NCBI GenBank assembly: GCA_964017235.1
Contig: OZ024927.1
Coordinates: 52,705,293 to 52,769,292 of the forward strand
Length of the DNA stretch: 64,000 nt
DNA from: Sabellastarte sp. h YS-2021
Lineage: Eukaryota; Annelida; Polychaeta; Sabellida; Sabellidae
Direction: 5' to 3'
The notes beneath the pieces were generated by a model that was not told the DNA's origin, did no database searches, and saw nothing but the letters and a program-made list of their open reading frames with translations. Shown here piece by piece: positions 58,738-64,000 of the stretch (position 1 is its first letter; the number at the start of each line of letters is the position of its first letter). The translations under genes and the position numbers were made by a program.

Positions 58738-60140
58738 GAATGACAAACTGATATTACATCATCAAAAGTGTATGGAAAATATCTCATTCATTGAAATGTC
58801 AATACCATTCATGTTTCAGTATATAGCATTGTGATTGTCTTTTGTATTGAAATTAATTTGAGATTTTAAAATCAAGTGTACAATGAACATTAATTTGAAA
58901 ATTTTCAAATTGCTCATTATTTATTTTAATTATCTTCCTCTAGACAAAATATTTATTTATTGACTGTCTCGCAAGCCAGAGATAGAATTCAAACCTGGTA
59001 CAAATGTACTCAAGCTTTTCATCTATTTCTCATACTCTCATCATGGCCTAAATTTACATCAAGATCAAACCAAAGAATTTAAGCAATAGTGTAGGAAATA
59101 CTTAGTCAAACATAGTTACCGTTACATACAAAGTACAGAGTAGTTTGCCAAAGTTTGTTTTTGCTTGCTGTATGCTCACAGTCATCATAATAACAGTATT
59201 AGCAACTAGATTTACCGAAGGATACATTTTGCACTAAAAAAAATCACAAAATCATTTGATAATTACTACCAAAGTTTGGCCAAACATTTGCCCTTGAAGA
59301 ACATGCAAAGACTGAATATATGTATAAAGTTGTAACTGGCTAATAGCTCCACAAAGTTTGGCATAGAGTAACAACCTAAGTTACCATGAATATCATATCT
59401 GGCTGTAGTTTATATCATTTACTGCATGAATTCATCTCTTTTATAATACCAAGTGTTTATCACATACTGATTTTGCTTCGGTAATTTTGAGCGTCATTCA
59501 TACTCAAACTTGATGTCAGACCCATCTTCAACTTTTGCAGAAAAAGTGTCAAACAATGGTTCTAGAGAGGATCATAGTAAAATTCACTTTCTACAAGGGT
59601 ACAACTGTACTTGGATGAATTTTACAAAAAGTCTCATTGTTTGGACACAATATACACCTGAGTTGAGTTTCAAATCTCAGAGTCTTTCTCAGATGAGTTC
59701 TTGCTCAAGCTGAGACTTATGTCTTGCTTTAGACCAAAGTTTTTATCTATCAATCACGATCTTGAGAGATTAACATGTAAATTATGTGTGAAAAAGTGAG
59801 AGAAAAATCTCATGTCACCTGTCACCTAACTTTGTGAATGCCAACTGGGAAAAGTATTTCAAATCTCAAGACAATTCTAGGATTGGGTAAGGGAACTCAA
59901 ATTTGAGACTCATTTTCATGAATCGGGTCTCAGACTGGAAATATAACAGAACTGGTACTCAGTTATAGTTGCCCAGCATAAATGTGTCAGAGCTGATTTC
60001 TGTATCACAACTGGTGGTTTACTTTCATTTGCATTGACATGGATTTTATCTCAAAGGATACTTTGCTTTGTATTTATACTATAAATGGTGCTTATATATT
60101 TTTGCTTATTATATGAATAAATAACCTGCAGAAACTAGCT
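58738..60140 (+). other. CNBD2 3' UTR (probable)
   Basis: The non-coding sequence after the stop has a canonical AATAAA at 60116-60121. The UTR end is inferred. A degenerate MITE-like segment (about 59640-59940, inverted CTCAAATTTGAGACTC words) lies inside. Confidence 0.35.
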
Positions 60141-60317
60141 TACATCATTGTTTTTGTATGTTGTGTGAAGACATTTTTTCCTGTTTTGCATCATATAATC
60201 TAATTTTACATGTTCTGGAATTTCTTTTTTGGGAAAAAAAGGTATACACAGTCATCATCTTACACAAAAACAAACATTGATTCAGTCCATTTCATTCAAA
60301 TGAATTTTTAAACTATG

Positions 60318-60465
60318 ATTGGTTGTTTGGGGGTTTAATGTCACTTTCAACACATTGTCTATGTCATATAACTGAGACGATGGAGGAAGCAATGAGATCT
60401 AGTTGGTCAGGATTCTACATTTAAAACCATTTGATATTGGGAAACAACTAATTTTTCCACTTTAG
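60318..60465 (-). repeat. SINE body, 5'-truncated (minus strand)
   Basis: On the minus strand it carries GTAGAATCCTGACCAACTAG, GACAATGTGTTGAAAGTGAC and an AAACCCCCAAACAACCA tail, as in the main SINE. The head is absent. Confidence 0.55.
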
Positions 60466-60956
60466 GCCTGTTCAGATTATAAATGGGGATGAGTGAAACT
60501 GTCTACTTACAAAGACCTCCTACAGATGATCAGAATGTATTTGAATTAACCTGGAATCTGATTATTCATTCTTATCACCAATCTGCTTCAACCCAAGTTA
60601 ACCTGAATTGGGTTCCATAGTCTTCAGTAAATTTGTTAAAGTTTATCTTGTATAACACTGGTAAAAGACAGACATTTATTAATATATATTCATTTTTGGA
60701 TTATACCTTGTGCCTTCTATGAAGTATTTTATTTTGCCTGTGATAGGTTTTGTAGCACAATGTTTTCCAAAACAGTTTTCTAACCTTGTAAATTCCCTGA
60801 AGAATAACAGTTGCTAAAGGGTACTAGTGGGTTAAACCTCCAACAATATTAGTTTATCCATGTGACAATGTGGCTTGCTAATTTTAACATCTTAGTTACC
60901 TTTGATGGCTGTTTTACTTTATTAATCATTTGTGGATGTACTTTTACACTGACAGA

Positions 60957-61187
60957 GGGGGCTCGGTGGTGTTGTAGGTAAGACACTCACCTCCCACCTC
61001 TGAGGTGGCAGTTTGAACCCCCGACCAGACCCAATGTTGGAAATTTAACAGCTGCTTACCCATCCAGCTGTTTATAGTGCAGAATCTTGACCAGCTAGTA
61101 TCTACTGGTTTTCTGTGCCCTGAAACTACCAGTCGTGATATAAACTATACAATGTGTTAAAAGAGATATTAAAGCCAAATAAATCAA
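60957..61187 (+). mobile_element. tRNA-derived SINE, diverged
   Basis: It has GCTCGGTGGTGTTGTAGGTA (box A), CAGTTTGAACCCC (box B), GTGCAGAATCTTGACCAGCT, TACTGGTTTTCTGTGCCC and an AAAGCCAAATAAATC tail. Confidence 0.75.
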
Positions 61188-61851
61188 ATTCTCACTAACA
61201 GAGTTTGTGAAACTTTACAGAGAATATTTTTCAATCACTTTAAACAAATCTTTACATGTATTTTATCAAAGAAACTATATTTCTGAAATCTGGACTAGAT
61301 CCAGATACAGGGCCAATAATGCAGGAAAAATAACACACAAATAGTATGACAATTCATCATGTCTGGTAATAAATGTTAATAGAACATTTCGTCTTCAGCC
61401 CTGGAAATATTTTGGAAAGGAACATCACAAAAACACCTGTATCCACATTTTACATTGACTTTCAAAATTTAAGCTATTCTTTAGATGCCATAATTTTCCT
61501 TCATTCATTTTTATGGCTCTTTCTTTAAATATAGATTATAGCACTGGGGAAGATAAATAATATTATGTGAAAACATCTAATAACAGACAAATGCCAAAAG
61601 TGGCCTCATATTATTCATAAGAGATCACACAGATAAATGAAAGATGAAACATAATTTTGTCTACAATGAATTTTATAAATTAATCACAAAATTAAGTATG
61701 GAACCTGTAATATAAAATATAAATACTTACTGCAAAAAACACTTAAACTTGCAGGTTAAATATGGACATCAATATACAAATATGTACATACATGTATAAC
61801 CATATGCATATATGGACATGAATCTGTTGGTGTATTTTAATGTACTAGAAT

Positions 61852-62752
61852 GATAGTATATGAAAATCTCCAGATTGAAAATCCCTGGATTGAAAATCCC
61901 TGGGAATCTGTAAACCCACAGAAAATCCCCAGATGGGGCTTACAAAATCCCCAGATCAAAAATCCCCAATACAATACCATTGACAAATGTATTGTTATAT
62001 TGTCTTTGTGTATGGTGTGGTTTAAAATTTCTGTCATCTTCAAAATAATTTTTGCCCTTCCTTTTCCTTTTTGTTATTCATCGATTAAAGAAACCACTTT
62101 TAACTGTAGTCTTTAATCTACCTGTTCCAGGGAATGCATGTGGCTTCTAATTAATCAGATAAAATTTGTAGCCCTCTATAGATTGATGTATTAAAGAACT
62201 ATTTTATAACTGTGTTCTTTAATCTACCTGTATGAAGTGTTGCCCAAACTGTTAATTGCTATCAGGGAAAATGGCTTTTATTTGTCACATTGTCTATAGA
62301 TAGATAGGCTGATTCTTTCTTTGATAACTGCTCCGGAAGGATGTTAAAAGGCTAACTTAACATTTACGCACTTTAGTGTATCCTATGGAACCCATTCAAA
62401 CCCCCTTTAAGTCTTTAAGGGTTGATAAGATTACAGGCATCTTAAAGGAGCTTTTATACCTACTCAGGAACTGATTCTATCAAAGTAAATGTTAACAGCA
62501 ATTTTTAAAAAGATGTGCTTTCAAATTAGGTTAAAAGTTTAATATTCAGTGCAGCAATATACCCTACCTGAATGTATATAAAGTTCAGTAACTCCAAATA
62601 AAGTGTACCTTATTAGTTTTACTCTTACTTTTGTTTGGGATTTTTTGAGCTTGGGATTTTTGATTTGGGGATTTTCTAAGCCCCATCTGGGGATTTTCTA
62701 TGGGTCTGCAGATTTCCGGGGATTTTCCATCTGGGGACTTTCAACGTACACC
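61852..62752. mobile_element. MITE, about 900 bp, with long inverted ends and a perfect 10-bp target duplication
   Basis: The arms (about 61852-61970 and 62636-62752) are inverted repeats packed with the word GAAAATCCCCAGAT. GTACTAGAAT is repeated exactly on both sides (61842-61851 and 62753-62762). A 9-10-bp duplication with long TIRs fits the Mutator-like (MULE) class. The interior has diverged doublets around GTCTTTAATCTACCTGT (about 62110 and 62216) and no gene. The minus-strand and plus-strand frames over the left arm are simply the repeat read as protein. Confidence 0.8.
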
Positions 62753-62896
62753 GTACTAGAATAACAAAACTGTCCATTTGTATAAGTTTAAGAACTAAGT
62801 AAAGAAAGCACAAGTGATATCTAAATTATATAAAAACAGAAGCAATGACTTTTGAAAAATTAATGTAACTATATGATACATTTGAAAACCATGTTC

Positions 62897-62902
62897 TTTA
62901 TT
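62897..62902 (-). terminator. Candidate polyadenylation signal (minus strand)
   Basis: AATAAA on the minus strand lies about 122 bases after the stop of the exon at 63025-63362. Another AATAAA cluster is at 62930-62945 on the plus strand only. Confidence 0.35.
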
Positions 62903-63024
62903 CTACATAGTCTCCATAGTCTCCATCAAGTAAATAAATAAATATAACTATTTACAATATACATAATTTACATTATTATACTAAAACAATTTACATAGTA
63001 GTGCATAGCTAAATGAAAACAGTC

Positions 63025-63362
63025 TTATAAAAGAACAATTATTATCCATGAGAATAGCGTTAATATAACAGCAGATAAGTAAGATTGTCTGGTGCTTTCA
63101 CCATTTGACTTAAGGTGTGCACCTGTTATATTTCTTTCAATTATAACGCTCTCCTGTCCATCCTTGTGAGGCCTCCTGTTTGGATATGTTGTCTCTTCAA
63201 TAGGAACCCCATATTTGGGGGACTTACTGTGATGGTCATTCATATAAATGTCAAAATTGTCCACTTCATCAATTCTCCTTTCTGGAACAGTTGCAGCAGT
63301 GGAGGTTGAAAAAGTATTTCTTGTGGTGTATTTGTGCAGGTGACAAGGTTGTTCTATGTGAT
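63025..63362 (-). CDS. Terminal exon of a probable GPI-anchored or C-terminal membrane-tail protein
   Basis: On the minus strand an excellent acceptor (ttaattgcag) precedes the exon, which enters with two bases of a split codon and reads HIEQPCHLHKYTTRN, a Ser/Thr-rich stretch (STSTAAT), an acidic linker (IDEVDNFDIYMNDHH), an N-glycosylation sequon (NIT) and a hydrophobic end YLSAVILTLFSWIIIVLL before the stop. A hydrophobic tail at the very end after NGES is typical of a GPI-anchor signal, though a C-terminal membrane segment is possible. The family is not recognised; earlier exons lie off the right edge. Confidence 0.65.
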
Positions 63363-64000
63363 CTGCAATTAATATGTATTGTAATTATTTGTGATTAATA
63401 AATCATAACTAGGTATATAAAGAGCATAGTTAAATATCTTTTTTTTTTCTGATTTATACTTGATCATTAAGGACTTAGGAACAAACCACAGCAGTGTATG
63501 AACATCACTGTCTGAAAGTACTTGCTTCTCTTTAGAGGACTATGTATGCTCAGTGTTCTGCACTTAACTTATTTGCAAGATTGTCCAGCTGTACTCAATA
63601 TGCAAACCAGAAAGCTTAGCATTTTTAGTTGACCACATACCCCCATCTTGCACCCTAGGTTACAATCAATCTAGGAAGGGTTTGCCAGCTGAACTTGAGA
63701 TATTACCAAAATAAGATATGTAAGGCTATGTCTGGAGCGACGTACATGCAGTGGCAGGGCTTTCTTCCTGTACCCAAAATGTTGTAATGATACAAATTTG
63801 AGTTTTATGGCTGAATGTACCTACCTTTACAAGCAGGTTTGATTATACTTTATTTAGAGGCACCGTTTTCTAGGAATTACTTGAGATATAGGGATGACAC
63901 ATTTTTCAGGCTGATGCCTGAATGCAGTTATGCTTAGTGGCAAGATTCTTTAGTTGTACTTAAGATGACTAGCAATGATTTGCCAGCTTTCAGCTTTTGA
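63363..64000. other. Intron of the minus-strand gene, or spacer
   Basis: Two related segments of about 370 bp offset (GCAAGATTGTCCAGCTGTAC at about 63576 and GCAAGATTCTTTAGTTGTAC at about 63941) suggest a degenerate tandem repeat. No exon is seen. Confidence 0.4.

Larger units (their letters stand above)
60141..63024. other. Intergenic region, convergent genes
   Basis: It holds a minus-strand SINE body (60318-60465), a plus-strand SINE (60957-61187) and a MULE-type MITE (61852-62752). On the minus strand AATAAA at 62897-62902 may serve the gene ending at 63025. Confidence 0.45.

Noticed and set aside
61837..62116. Frames rich in NPQIENPW-like or GFSIWGF-like repeats
   Set aside because: They are translations of the GAAAATCCCCAGAT arm of the MULE-type MITE.

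Overview
The window is animal nuclear DNA: AT-rich, intron-rich, with GT-AG splice sites and a dense load of tRNA-derived SINEs, MITEs and decayed LINEs. The repeat types and the gene content suggest a marine invertebrate, most likely a mollusc or other lophotrochozoan. That placement is inference; no feature proves the phylum.

Layout. (1) Positions 194-1028, plus strand, hold the last two coding exons of a gene whose 5' part lies outside the window. Its product has a charged, arginine/lysine-rich C-terminal tail that I cannot name. (2) About 2.4-8.1 kb is intergenic, with SINEs and MITEs. (3) Positions 8171-58737, plus strand, hold one gene of about 50 kb that I identify as CNBD2-like (cyclic nucleotide-binding domain-containing protein 2). 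Twelve common coding exons (42510-58737) join in frame to give 501 codons. They encode a first cyclic-nucleotide-binding (CNB) domain with the key Glu and Arg of the phosphate-binding cassette, followed by a degenerate second CNB-like fold. Upstream are four long N-terminal exons (A 8171-8710, B 11384-11893, C 20601-21464, D 33635-33838). All four end in phase 0 and the first common exon starts in phase 0. They are best explained as alternative first exons or N-terminal cassettes. Isoform D would be 569 aa, close to the roughly 576 aa of human CNBD2. The other isoforms would be about 670-850 aa. (4) Positions 63025-63362, minus strand, hold the last coding exon of another gene, ending in a hydrophobic tail like a GPI-anchor signal.

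The introns and spacers hold most of the structure: a near-perfect head-to-tail 1.3-kb duplication (37119-39699); a tyrosine-recombinase transposon remnant with a frameshift (about 14673-15510, minus); LINE reverse-transcriptase remnants (26.8-28.9 kb minus, 31.6 and 57.3 kb plus); SINEs with exact 10-13-bp target duplications; several MITEs with clear terminal inverted repeats, one with a perfect 10-bp target duplication (61842-62762); and an unbroken run of 29 G.

The biologically most interesting part is the CNBD2-like gene. Its interchangeable N-termini share little apart from basic, Ser/Thr-rich sequence. Each carries one or more R-R-x-S/T motifs (the PKA consensus) ahead of a cAMP-type binding domain. 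The first exon that gives the vertebrate-like length contains a perfect palindromic CRE. A phase-compatible alternative 3' terminal exon may also exist at 53035-53209. Together these suggest a cAMP-responsive protein with several regulated isoforms, to be tested with transcript data.
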